From Roseococcus suduntuyensis (lineage in GTDB: Bacteria; Pseudomonadota; Alphaproteobacteria; Acetobacterales; Acetobacteraceae): a stretch of 64,000 nucleotides of DNA. A program made the position numbers and the translations under genes. Below the pieces are notes generated by a model that was given only the letters and a program-made list of their open reading frames with translations, was not told where the DNA came from and ran no database searches. Positions 55,779 to 63,863 of the stretch are shown here, piece by piece. The first letter of the stretch is position 1; each line of letters opens with the position of its first letter. Location: NCBI RefSeq assembly GCF_014196305.1, contig NZ_JACIDJ010000008.1, forward strand, positions 103,859-167,858. Direction: 5' to 3'.

Positions 55779-56225
55779 ATGCTCCTGCACGGAAGCTGCG
55801 TGGCGCTGGACGGGGCGGGCATTTTGTTGCTGGCCCCCCCAGGCGGCGGCAAGTCGGATCTGGCGCTGCGCCTGCTGGGGCAGGGGGCGCTCTTGGTGGC
55901 GGATGATCAGGTCGAGATGTCCATGCACGGCGCGGCGCTGATGGCTGCCCCGCCCACCGCCCTGGCCGGGCGGCTGGAGGTGCGGGGGCTCGGCCTGCTC
56001 GAAGGCCTGCCTTGGGTTCGCGCGCGCCTTGCCCTGGCGGTCGAGCTGGTGGCGCGCGAGGCCGTGCCCCGCCTGCCCGAACCCGCAAGCTGGACGGCGC
56101 TTGGCCATGCCATTCCCCTGCTGCGCCTGGACGGAAGCGCGCCCTCCGCGCCAGAGGCGCTGAAGCGCGCGTTGGACGTGCTGGCCGGCCGCCTGCGCCT
56201 GACGGCCGGGGCCTTCGCGGCGTGA
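55779..56225 (+). CDS. hprK: Short HPr kinase/phosphorylase HprK
   Basis: Protein of 148 residues, the short alphaproteobacterial form lacking the N-terminal domain. It phosphorylates the regulatory Ser of HPr. The P-loop reads LAPPGGGKSD (19-28), where the usual GxSGxGKS has lost its first Gly and Ser, while the Lys-Ser are kept. The LVADDQVE motif (38-45) supplies the acidic residues. It heads the hprK-rapZ-EIIA-HPr-EI chain, each gene overlapping the next. The upstream gap (55667-55778) has an AT-rich piece (ataaaccgtttattcacaagtgac) that may contain the promoter. Confidence 0.9.
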   Translation: MLLHGSCVALDGAGILLLAPPGGGKSDLALRLLGQGALLVADDQVEMSMHGAALMAAPPTALAGRLEVRGLGLLEGLPWVRARLALAVELVAREAVPRLPEPASWTALGHAIPLLRLDGSAPSAPEALKRALDVLAGRLRLTAGAFAA

Positions 56226-57226
56226 GCGGGAATTCCAAACCCGTCCTGGTGCTGGTGACGGGCCTCTCGGGCGCCGGTAAATCCTCCATCCTGCGCGTGC
56301 TGGAGGATCTGGGGCATGAGACGGTGGACAACCCGCCGCTCGCCCTCCTCGACACGCTGGTCTCCGGCAGCACGGCGCCCGTGGCGGCGGGCGTGGACAT
56401 CCGCAGCCGGGGCTTCGACGCGAATGAGGTGCTGGCGGCCATCGGGCGCCAGCGCGCGCGGCCGGGCCTGGACCTCACCCTCGTCTTCGCCACGGCGGAG
56501 GAGGCCGTGCTGCTGCGCCGCTACACCGAGACCCGCCGCCGCCATCCGCTGACCACGGAGATGGGCGCGACGGGAAAGGGTGGCGTGCAGGAGGGCATCG
56601 CGCGCGAGGCCGCGCTGCTGGCCCCCCTGCGCGAGGCCGCCGACCTGGTGGTGGACACCACCGACCTGCCGCTGCCCGAGCTGCGTCGCCAGGTCGAGGC
56701 GCGGTTCCGCGCGCCCGGGGCGCCGGGACTGAGCATCATGGTGCAGTCCTTTGCCTACCCCAAGGGATTGCCGCGCGAGGCCGACCTCGTCTTCGACCTG
56801 CGCTTCCTCCGCAACCCGCATTACGTGGACGCGTTGCGCCCCCGGACCGGGCAGGACCCCGAGGTTGCCGCCTATGTCCAGGCGGACGAGGCCTATGCGG
56901 GGTTCTGGTCGCGGCTGACCGGCTTCCTGGAGCCGCTGCTGCCCCGCTACGTGGCTGAGGGAAAGAAATACCTCACCATCGCGCTGGGCTGTTCCGGCGG
57001 CAGGCACCGCTCGGTCCACATGGCGGAACGGCTTGCGGACCATCTCAGCCGGCAGGGCTGGCGTGTTGATCTCGCGCATCGTGAACTGGGGGGCATTCGT
57101 GCTATGGAACATCCGGCGGCGCGCGGCACCGATGTCCCGGGGAATAGTTCCCCCAAACCCGCCCCCCTAGAAGACCCGAAGACACATACCCCCCAGATGC
57201 CCCTTTACCCCGTCGAACCGCAATGA
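56222..57226 (+). CDS. rapZ: RNase adapter protein RapZ
   Basis: Protein of 334 residues with a P-loop GLSGAGKSS (14-22) and the C-terminal motif GCSGGRHRSVHMAERL (about 257-272) diagnostic of RapZ (YvcJ/YhbJ). RapZ binds small RNAs and RNase E to control aminosugar synthesis in enterics; its role in alphaproteobacteria is less clear. It begins with GTG 56222, overlapping the hprK stop (GTGA). A C-terminal tail of about 45 residues rich in Pro/Lys/Thr beyond the conserved domain is unusual. It is placed next to PTS genes as in other alphaproteobacteria. Confidence 0.93.
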   Translation: MSGNSKPVLVLVTGLSGAGKSSILRVLEDLGHETVDNPPLALLDTLVSGSTAPVAAGVDIRSRGFDANEVLAAIGRQRARPGLDLTLVFATAEEAVLLRRYTETRRRHPLTTEMGATGKGGVQEGIAREAALLAPLREAADLVVDTTDLPLPELRRQVEARFRAPGAPGLSIMVQSFAYPKGLPREADLVFDLRFLRNPHYVDALRPRTGQDPEVAAYVQADEAYAGFWSRLTGFLEPLLPRYVAEGKKYLTIALGCSGGRHRSVHMAERLADHLSRQGWRVDLAHRELGGIRAMEHPAARGTDVPGNSSPKPAPLEDPKTHTPQMPLYPVEPQ

Positions 57227-57666
57227 TCGGCCTTGTCATCGTCACCCATGGGCGGCTCGCGCTGGAGCTGCGCCACGCGATGGAGCATGTGGTCGGCCCC
57301 CAGAACGCCGTCGCCACCGTCTGCATCGGTCCGGAGGACGACATGGAGGGGCGGCGCGCGGACATCCGCGGCCGCATCGCGGAGGTGGACCAGGGCGATG
57401 GCGTGGTGCTGCTGACCGATATCGCGGGCGGCACGCCCTCCAACCTCGCCCTGTCGTTGGCCGAACAGCGGCGGGTGGAGGTGATCGCGGGGGTGAACCT
57501 TCCTCTCCTGGTCAAGCTCGCCAAGATCCGCGGCAGCGAGCCGCTGGCGGAAGCGGTGGACCACGCGACCAAGGCCGGGCGAAAATACATCGCGAGCCAG
57601 TCGGACCTCTCGGGGGCGACCACAAATGGCCATGCAAAAGCCACAGGGAATGGGAACGTCGGATGA
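57223..57666 (+). CDS. PTS fructose/mannose-family EIIA domain protein
   Basis: Protein of 147 residues of the EIIA-Man fold. The phosphorylated His9 in VTHG and the loop DIAGGTPSN (about 66-74) are the diagnostic sites. In alphaproteobacteria this EIIA has no sugar permease and acts in regulation, taking phosphate from HPr. The ATG overlaps the rapZ stop. A short Gly/Asn/Thr-rich tail follows the domain. Confidence 0.92.
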   Translation: MIGLVIVTHGRLALELRHAMEHVVGPQNAVATVCIGPEDDMEGRRADIRGRIAEVDQGDGVVLLTDIAGGTPSNLALSLAEQRRVEVIAGVNLPLLVKLAKIRGSEPLAEAVDHATKAGRKYIASQSDLSGATTNGHAKATGNGNVG

Positions 57667-58034
57667 ATGAATGGCCTTCCGAGGATGGTGGCGCCGTGGC
57701 GCAACCCCCCATTACGATGACCCCCGCCGAGCCCGGCCCCTGCGGCTGCGACCCCTCGGGCGGAATGGTTCTGCGCCGGACCATCACCATCCCCAACAGC
57801 CGCGGGCTGCACGCCCGCGCCGCCGCGAAGCTGGTGGCCCTGGCCGAGCGCTTCTCGGCCTGCGTCAATGTCAGCCGCGCCGGCCAGACCGTGCCCGCCT
57901 GCTCCATCATGGGGCTGATGATGCTGGGCGCGGGCCAGGGCAGCGAAGTCCTGGTCGAGGCCGAGGGCTGGGACGCGCGCGAGGCGCTGGACGCCGTCGC
58001 GGGCCTGATCGAGGCCGGTTTCCATGAGGATTGA
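57663..58034 (+). CDS. HPr-like phosphocarrier protein
   Basis: Protein of 123 residues if the ATG at 57663 is used. The core from about 35 is a normal HPr: the EI-phosphorylated His50 in RGLHARAAAK and the HprK target Ser81 in SIMGLMML. The first 34 residues are an extension containing a CGCD cluster not seen in normal HPr. An internal ATG at 57765 would give the standard 89-residue protein, but the four-base overlap with the EIIA stop favours 57663 or a second start. HPr passes phosphate to EIIA. Confidence 0.9.
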   Translation: MNEWPSEDGGAVAQPPITMTPAEPGPCGCDPSGGMVLRRTITIPNSRGLHARAAAKLVALAERFSACVNVSRAGQTVPACSIMGLMMLGAGQGSEVLVEAEGWDAREALDAVAGLIEAGFHED

Positions 58035-58042
58035 GTCCCGCC

Positions 58043-59917
58043 ATGGCGCCCCCGCGTGAGACCGGCCCCACGGTGAAGACCGAGGGCCCCGCCAAGCCCG
58101 AGGCGCCCCGCCCGGAGGAGCGCCGCCGGTCCCCCCGCGCCGTCACCGGCACCGCCGCCGCGGAACAGCGGCTGACGGGCATTCCCGTCTCCCCCGGCAT
58201 CGCGATCGGCGCCGTCTATGACACCTCCGAGGAGGTGGCCGAAACCCCCCGCCGCGCCATCACCGAGGCCGAGGCCGATGCCGAGCGCACCCGCCTGTCG
58301 GAGGCCGCGGCGCAGTCGCGCAAGCAGGTCGCCAAGCTCAAGGGTCGCCTCGCCGTCCTGCCCGAGGAGGCGCAGGAGGAACTCGAACCCCTGCTCGACG
58401 CCTACATCCTCATGCTGGGCAATTCGCGCCTGCTGCGCGGCGCGCGCAAGCGCATCGGCGAGGAGCTGCTGGCCGCCGAGACCGCCGTGCATGACGAGGC
58501 CGAGGCCATCGCCGCCGCCATCCTGGCCGCCAAGGACGATGACAAGGCCGGGCTGAACCGCCGCGCCGGCGAGGTGCGCGAAATCGCCCGCCGCCTCATC
58601 CGCAACCTCACCGCCACGCCCTTCCGCAGCCTCAAGGGGGTGCCCGTGGGCGCCATCCTGGTGGCCGAGGAACTCACCCCCGCCGATGCCGCCCTGCTGG
58701 AACCCGGCCGCATCGCCGCCGTCTGCACCGAGGAAGGCGGGGCCGATGGCCACACCGCCATCATGCTGCGCGCGCTGGGCATCCCGGCCGTCATCGGCTG
58801 CCATGGGCTGACGGCCGCCGCCAAGCGCGGCGACCAGGCGGTGGTGGACGGGGCGGGCGGCTTCATCGCGCTCCACCCCTCCGCCGCCACCCTGGCCACC
58901 GCCAAGGAGGGCCTGGCCGCCCAGGCCAAGGAACGCACGCGGCTCGGCAAGCTGCGCCGTCTGCCGGCCGAGACGCTCGACGGGCAGATCGTGGAGCTGC
59001 AGGCCAATCTCGAAATTCCGGCCGAGCTTCCCCTGCTCGACCACGCCGGCGCCCAGGGCATTGGCCTGCTGCGCACCGAGTTCCTCTTCATGAACCGCAA
59101 GGACCTGCCGGACGAGGACGCCCAGGTCTCGGTCTACCGCATGATCGTGGAGGCGATGGGCCATGACCCCGTCACCATCCGCGTCCTCGACTGGGGCGGC
59201 GAGAAGGAGATCGAGGCCCTGGCCGAGACCGTGCCCATGGCGGTCGGCCCCAACCCGGCGCTGGGCCTGCGTGGCATCCGGATGTTGCTGAAACATCCGG
59301 AACTGCTGGAAGAGCAGTTCGCCGCCATCCTGCGCGTGTCCAACCTCGGCAATGTGCGCGTGCTGCTGCCCATGGTGACCATCCCGGCCGAGGTGGCCGA
59401 GGCGCGCGAGATCTACGAGCGCGTGGCCCGTCGCCTGCGCCGCCGCGGCGAATCCCTGCCCGACAAGCTGCCCCCGCTGGGTGCGATGATCGAGACGCCG
59501 GGGGCGGCGCTCGCCGCCGATGCCATCGCGCTGGAGGCGGATTTCTTCGCCATCGGCACCAATGACCTGGCCATGTACACGCTGGCCGTGGACCGCGCCG
59601 AGATTGACGTGGCGCATCTCTACGACCCGCTGCACCCGGCCGTGCTGCGCCTCATGCAGTTCGCCGTCGAGGCCGCGCTGCGCCTGCGCATGCCCGTCTC
59701 GGTCTGTGGCGAGATGGCGGGCAACCCGCGCCTTGTGCCGCTGCTGCTGGGGCTTGGCCTGCGCTCGCTCTCCATGAATGCCAGCGCCATCCCGCGCGTG
59801 AAGCAGGCGGTGCGCGCGCTGAACATCGACGACTGCGCCCGCTTCGCCCGCCGCGTGATGGAGCAGAGCGACCCCGCGCAGATCACCGAACTGGTCGAGA
59901 AGTTCGGGACGGCCTAG
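58043..59917 (+). CDS. ptsI: PTS enzyme I (phosphoenolpyruvate-protein phosphotransferase)
   Basis: Enzyme of 624 residues that transfers phosphate from PEP to HPr. The active His is at about 237 in GGADGHTAIMLRALG, where the usual motif is GGRTSH. The C-terminal PEP-binding barrel has LLRTEFLFM and the catalytic VCGEMAG (Cys near 556). A roughly 40-residue Pro/Arg-rich N-terminal extension precedes the HPr-binding domain. Starts: TTG 58031 would overlap the HPr stop; I chose ATG 58043 although neither has an ideal ribosome site. No GAF domain is present, so it is not the PtsP type. Confidence 0.94.
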   Translation: MAPPRETGPTVKTEGPAKPEAPRPEERRRSPRAVTGTAAAEQRLTGIPVSPGIAIGAVYDTSEEVAETPRRAITEAEADAERTRLSEAAAQSRKQVAKLKGRLAVLPEEAQEELEPLLDAYILMLGNSRLLRGARKRIGEELLAAETAVHDEAEAIAAAILAAKDDDKAGLNRRAGEVREIARRLIRNLTATPFRSLKGVPVGAILVAEELTPADAALLEPGRIAAVCTEEGGADGHTAIMLRALGIPAVIGCHGLTAAAKRGDQAVVDGAGGFIALHPSAATLATAKEGLAAQAKERTRLGKLRRLPAETLDGQIVELQANLEIPAELPLLDHAGAQGIGLLRTEFLFMNRKDLPDEDAQVSVYRMIVEAMGHDPVTIRVLDWGGEKEIEALAETVPMAVGPNPALGLRGIRMLLKHPELLEEQFAAILRVSNLGNVRVLLPMVTIPAEVAEAREIYERVARRLRRRGESLPDKLPPLGAMIETPGAALAADAIALEADFFAIGTNDLAMYTLAVDRAEIDVAHLYDPLHPAVLRLMQFAVEAALRLRMPVSVCGEMAGNPRLVPLLLGLGLRSLSMNASAIPRVKQAVRALNIDDCARFARRVMEQSDPAQITELVEKFGTA

Positions 59918-59922
59918 GCGCC

Positions 59923-60969
59923 ATGGCCGGCCACTCCCTGAAGCGACGTGGCCTGCCGGCGCTGCTGCCGCTGTTGGGGGCCGGCGGCGCCCAGGCCGCG
60001 CATCCCGCGGGGCCGGAGGCGGACTGGGATTGGCTGCGCGGCCGTTTCCTCGCCGCCGAGGGGCGCATGGTCCCGGCGAGCCGCCCCGAGGCCACGGAAT
60101 CCGGTTTCCAGGCCGTGGGCCTGCTGGCCGCGGTGCACGCGAACGACCTGCCGCGCTTCGAGCGCATCCTCTCCTGGTCCCTCGCCACGCTGCGCCGGCC
60201 GGATGACCACCTCTGGGCCTGGCGGCGCGAGGAGGGTTCCACCGATTCCAACAACTCCACCCATGCCGACCTGATGGCCGCCTGGGCGCTGGTCCAGGCG
60301 GGCGAGCGCTGGCGACGCGCCGATCTGCGCCGGCAGGGCCAGGCCATGGCGCAGGACGTCCTGGCGCGCTGCCTGCTGCCCGGCGACTCACCGCTGCTGC
60401 TGCCGGCCGCCGGCGGCTTCTTCAACCCGCGCCGCGGCGTGTTGAGCCCGGGCAGCATGGTCCTGCCCGCCTTTCCCGCCCTGGCCAAGGCCGCGCCCGA
60501 CCGGCGCTGGGAACATGTGCGGGCGGAGGCGCTCTCGCTCATCCGCCGGGCGCGCTTCGGCCCCTGGCTGCTGCCGCCCGACTGGCTGGAGCTGGACCGC
60601 TCCAATGGGCGGCTCACCCTCGCCACCGGCTGGCCGCCGCGTTTCTCCGCCATCGCGGCGGGGGCGGTGCTGCATCTGTGCTGGGCGGGGCTGGGGCGCG
60701 ACCCGCCGGTCGCGGCGGCGCTGGCCTTCTGGGAAGGGCAGGGGGAGGTTCCGGCCTGGGCCGACCTGCGCGAGGGCCGCGTGGCGCCCCAGCCGGGCCA
60801 TGCCGGGCTGCGCGCCGTGGCGCGGCTGGCCGAGGCCGCCTCGCTTGGCCGGGGCACGATGGACAGCCTGCCCGTGCTCGCCGACAGCGAGGATGAGGAG
60901 GCGGCGGGCCTCGTCCTGCTGTGCCGGATGGCCTGGCGCGAGATCGGCCTCAGCCGGCGCGGCGAGTAG
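59923..60969 (+). CDS. Glycosyl hydrolase family 8 homologue, probably degenerate
   Basis: Protein of 348 residues with an export signal (cleavage near AQA at 23-25) and the GH8 (BcsZ/endoglucanase) barrel layout. The usual SEGQSYG motif with the acid Glu is here ATESGFQAVG (about 64-73): the Glu remains but the flanking residues have changed. The usual ATDGD motif is STHADLMAAWAL (about 108-119), where the first Asp is replaced by His. Activity on beta-glucan is therefore doubtful. It lies six bases after ptsI and is convergent with, and overlaps by 20 bases, a canonical paralogue. Confidence 0.75.
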   Translation: MAGHSLKRRGLPALLPLLGAGGAQAAHPAGPEADWDWLRGRFLAAEGRMVPASRPEATESGFQAVGLLAAVHANDLPRFERILSWSLATLRRPDDHLWAWRREEGSTDSNNSTHADLMAAWALVQAGERWRRADLRRQGQAMAQDVLARCLLPGDSPLLLPAAGGFFNPRRGVLSPGSMVLPAFPALAKAAPDRRWEHVRAEALSLIRRARFGPWLLPPDWLELDRSNGRLTLATGWPPRFSAIAAGAVLHLCWAGLGRDPPVAAALAFWEGQGEVPAWADLREGRVAPQPGHAGLRAVARLAEAASLGRGTMDSLPVLADSEDEEAAGLVLLCRMAWREIGLSRRGE

Positions 60970-62092
60970 TGTCTCCGTTCTCGGTCGAGGAGAGGCCGAG
61001 CGACAGGTCATGCCAGGCGATGCGCGAGAGCAGGGTAAGGGCGGCGGCGTAATAGTCCGACGCCTCCTCCACCCGCGGCATGTCGCTCCCCTGGCCGCGG
61101 CCACGCTGCGCCGCTTCGGCCAGCCGCGCCACCGCCCGCATGCCGCTTGGCGCGGCGAAGGGGGCCTGCGTCCCGGTCTGCAAATCCACCCAGGCCGGCA
61201 TCACGCCATGGGGTTGCCCCAGCCAGAAGCGCCGCGCGGCCGTGACCGCGGCCTTCTGGTGCAGCCCGGACCAGCAGAGGTTCAGCGGGATGCGCACCGC
61301 GTCGAAGGAGAACCGGCCGGGCCAGCCCCGCGCCGGGACACCCTGCCCCTCGCCGCTGGCCGGCAGTTCCAGCCAGTCGGGCGGCAGCCCCCATTGGCCG
61401 AAGCGCGCCTCGCGGATGATGGGCAGGAAATCCGTTTCGACGCGCCGCCAGGCGGGGTCGGGCGCCAGGAAGGACAGAGCCCGCAGGGCGGGTAGGGTGT
61501 AGTAGGAGAGGTTCAGCACCACCCGCTGCTCGTTGCGGAAGCCATAGGCGCCGGGCAGCAGCACCGCGCGCCGGCCCACCTGCGTGACGCAACGGCGCAA
61601 GATGTCGCGCGCCATCTGCGTGGCACGCGCCCGGTAGCGCGGAACCCGCCACTTGTCGCCCGCGATGGCCAGTGCCCAGGCGACGAAGATGTCGCCATCG
61701 GTGGCGTTGTTCATGTCGTTCACCGGCACATCCGTGCCGGGGCGCCAGCGCCAGGCCAGCAGGCTGTCATCCGGCCGGCGCAGCGCCTCGACCGTCCAGT
61801 TCAGGATCTGGTCGAAGCTGCGCTGGTCATGGGCGCGGACGGCGGCGAGCAGGGCATAGCCCTGGCCCTCGCTGTGCGAGACATGGCCGTTTCCCGTGTC
61901 GAGGATGCGCCCGGAGGGATGCAGGAAGCGCCGGGCGAAGGCGAACCAGTCCGCCTCCAGGTCCACTCCCGCGTACGAGGCTTGGGCGGGTGCCGCGACG
62001 GCCGCGAACATTCCGCCGAGGGCCACGCGGCGCGAAAACGCCTCGATGCCCGGTGCCGGTCCAGCCATTTTGGCATGCAGATGGACGGCCAC
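60950..62092 (-). CDS. Glycosyl hydrolase family 8 endo-beta-glucanase (BcsZ-like)
   Basis: Protein of 380 residues with an N-terminal export signal (cleavage near AQA at about 37). The two GH8 hallmarks are intact: SHSEGQGYALL (about 72-82, acid Glu) and ATDGDIFVAWAL (about 128-139), and the sequence otherwise parallels the paralogue at 59923 along its length. BcsZ-type enzymes trim cellulose during secretion, but no bcsA/bcsB is in the window. GTG 62092, preceded by GGAG at good distance, is preferred over ATG 62068. Confidence 0.85.
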   Translation of the reverse strand: MAVHLHAKMAGPAPGIEAFSRRVALGGMFAAVAAPAQASYAGVDLEADWFAFARRFLHPSGRILDTGNGHVSHSEGQGYALLAAVRAHDQRSFDQILNWTVEALRRPDDSLLAWRWRPGTDVPVNDMNNATDGDIFVAWALAIAGDKWRVPRYRARATQMARDILRRCVTQVGRRAVLLPGAYGFRNEQRVVLNLSYYTLPALRALSFLAPDPAWRRVETDFLPIIREARFGQWGLPPDWLELPASGEGQGVPARGWPGRFSFDAVRIPLNLCWSGLHQKAAVTAARRFWLGQPHGVMPAWVDLQTGTQAPFAAPSGMRAVARLAEAAQRGRGQGSDMPRVEEASDYYAAALTLLSRIAWHDLSLGLSSTENGDTTRRAG

Positions 62093-62191
62093 TTTTTGTT
62101 GCTCCGCCAGAAGGTTCCCCGAGCATAATCACAACCCTTGCGGGATTCCATGGGGGGAAAACACGCGCTTAACGCGCGGCGAAGAAAAAAG

Positions 62192-63520
62192 TTACGGCGG
62201 CGGTTGCCCCACGAGGCGGCGAATGAGTTTTTTTGCCAAACCACTGTGCGGCCTGTCGAAAAGCCGGGCCAAGCTCCAGCGCCCATGCCGCACGCGCGCG
62301 CGCAGGTTGGAAAATTCGCGGAAGCCCGCCTCCCCATTGCGCCGCCCAAAACCCGATTCGCCAACTCCCCCGAAGGGCAGCGACGTGATGGCCGCGTATT
62401 CCAGCGCGCGCCCCGTGACGATGGCGCCCGAGCGCGTGCCGGCGGCCACCGCATCCTCTTCCGCGCGCGTGGCGCCGAAGAGGTAGATGGCGAGCGGGTG
62501 TGGCCGCGCCCGCACCCAGTCCAGCGCGGCGGCCAGCTCCGCGCATTCCTGGATGGCGAGCAGGGGGCCGAAGATTTCCTCCCGTGCCAACCCATCCGCG
62601 GAAGGGGCGAGGCCGATGCCCTCCGGCGCCAGCCAGGTGATGCCGGCCGCGCCCGTGATGCTGTCCAGCCGCGCCTGCTGCGCGGTGTTGATGACCCGCG
62701 TGCCCGTCGGCCCCACGCCCGCTTCCTGGGCCGCGCGGGTGAAATCCGCGGCCGTGTGGCCCACCAGCAGCACGGTGTCGGGCGCGATGCAGGTCTGGCC
62801 GGCATTCACCGCCTTGGCCACCAGGATGTCGCGCGCGGCGCGGGCGAGGTCGGCCCCCGGAAGCACCAGGGCCGGGCATTTCCCGCCCAGCTCCAGCGTG
62901 AGTGGCGTCAAATGCGGGGCGGCGGCGGCCATGACCTTGCGGCCCGTCTCGGTGCCGCCGGTGAAGACCAGGTGATCCCAGGGGGTGGCGGCGAAGTCGC
63001 GCGCCACCTCGGGTCCGCCTTCCACCACCAGGCCCATGCGTGGGCCCAGCGCCTCTGTGACGATCTCGGCCAGCAGGGCCGCGCAGCGTGGCGTGTGTTC
63101 GGAGGGTTTCAGCACCACCCGGTTGCCGGCCGCGATGGCATCCAGCGCCGGCAGCAATGCCAACTGCACAGGGTAGTTCCAGGGCGACATGATGCCCACC
63201 ATGCCCTTGGGCACGCATTCCGTCCAGGCGCGGGCGGGCTGGAAGGGAAAGGGCACGGGCGCGCGCGCGGGGCGCATCCAGCGGCGCAGGTTGCGGCGGA
63301 GATGCGCGGCGGCGTCGGCGATGATCTTCACATCGGCCAGCAGCGTGTCCTCCGCGCTGCGCGCGCCGAAATCCGCATGGGCGGCGTCAGCGATGGCGGC
63401 GGCGCGGGACAGGGCCGCGCGGGACAGGGCATCGAGGAAGGCGCGGCGCTGGTCGAGGCCGGGCGCGCCGTCCTCGGCTTCGGCGGCGCGCAGGGCGGCG
63501 AGGGCTTGGGCGGGCGTCAT
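62192..63520 (-). CDS. Aldehyde dehydrogenase (coniferyl-aldehyde-dehydrogenase-like)
   Basis: NAD(P)-dependent aldehyde dehydrogenase of 442 residues, short like the class 3/coniferyl type. The catalytic Cys244 is in NAGQTC and the Glu210 is in LELGGK; the cofactor loop FTGGTETGRKV is at 186-196. The C-terminal FGGVGESGFGRRNG motif is typical. It likely oxidises aromatic or medium-chain aldehydes. It is separate from the GH8 gene (99 bases) and follows the DUF3185 gene with a strong hairpin between. Confidence 0.9.
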   Translation of the reverse strand: MTPAQALAALRAAEAEDGAPGLDQRRAFLDALSRAALSRAAAIADAAHADFGARSAEDTLLADVKIIADAAAHLRRNLRRWMRPARAPVPFPFQPARAWTECVPKGMVGIMSPWNYPVQLALLPALDAIAAGNRVVLKPSEHTPRCAALLAEIVTEALGPRMGLVVEGGPEVARDFAATPWDHLVFTGGTETGRKVMAAAAPHLTPLTLELGGKCPALVLPGADLARAARDILVAKAVNAGQTCIAPDTVLLVGHTAADFTRAAQEAGVGPTGTRVINTAQQARLDSITGAAGITWLAPEGIGLAPSADGLAREEIFGPLLAIQECAELAAALDWVRARPHPLAIYLFGATRAEEDAVAAGTRSGAIVTGRALEYAAITSLPFGGVGESGFGRRNGEAGFREFSNLRARVRHGRWSLARLFDRPHSGLAKKLIRRLVGQPPP

Positions 63521-63544
63521 GTGCCCCGATGGGTAGGGGAGGGC

Positions 63545-63565
63545 GCCGGGCTTGGGAAGCCCGGC
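63545..63565 (-). terminator. Strong hairpin between DUF3185 and aldehyde dehydrogenase
   Basis: GCCGGGCTT (63545-63553) pairs perfectly with AAGCCCGGC (63557-63565) around GGG. On the minus strand it follows the DUF3185 stop by 18 bases and precedes the aldehyde dehydrogenase by 24 bases. It has no T-run; a terminator or processing role is inferred. Confidence 0.5.
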
Positions 63566-63583
63566 ATACCCACACGCGGAGGT

Positions 63584-63790
63584 TTAACGCGCGCCGCGCA
63601 GGGCCAGCACGCAACCGCCCAGGAACACCACGCCACCCGCGATCATGTACCACATGGTCTGGTCGGTGAAACGGCCGGTGAAGGTCTCGACCACCTGCTC
63701 CATGGGGGCCTGGCTCGCGTTCAGGCCGATGATGAAAAGCACCACGCCCAGCACGGCCAGGCCTGCGCCCAGGAGGAAACTCGCTCGCAT
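63584..63790 (-). CDS. DUF3185 two-helix membrane protein
   Basis: Membrane protein of 68 residues with two hydrophobic helices (about 5-23 and 46-64) joined by a polar loop with ETFTGRFTDQTMWYM. This matches DUF3185 in length, loop pattern and Gly-rich helices. Its function is unknown. The ATG at 63790 is preceded by a weak ribosome site, and the repeat region upstream probably holds its promoter. Confidence 0.8.
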   Translation of the reverse strand: MRASFLLGAGLAVLGVVLFIIGLNASQAPMEQVVETFTGRFTDQTMWYMIAGGVVFLGGCVLALRGAR

Positions 63791-63863
63791 ATGATGTCGC
63801 TCCGGTTGTTGTGCGTTCTCAACACCCGGTAGGCGTGGCGGTTGCGTGGAATGTCAGGCGGCC

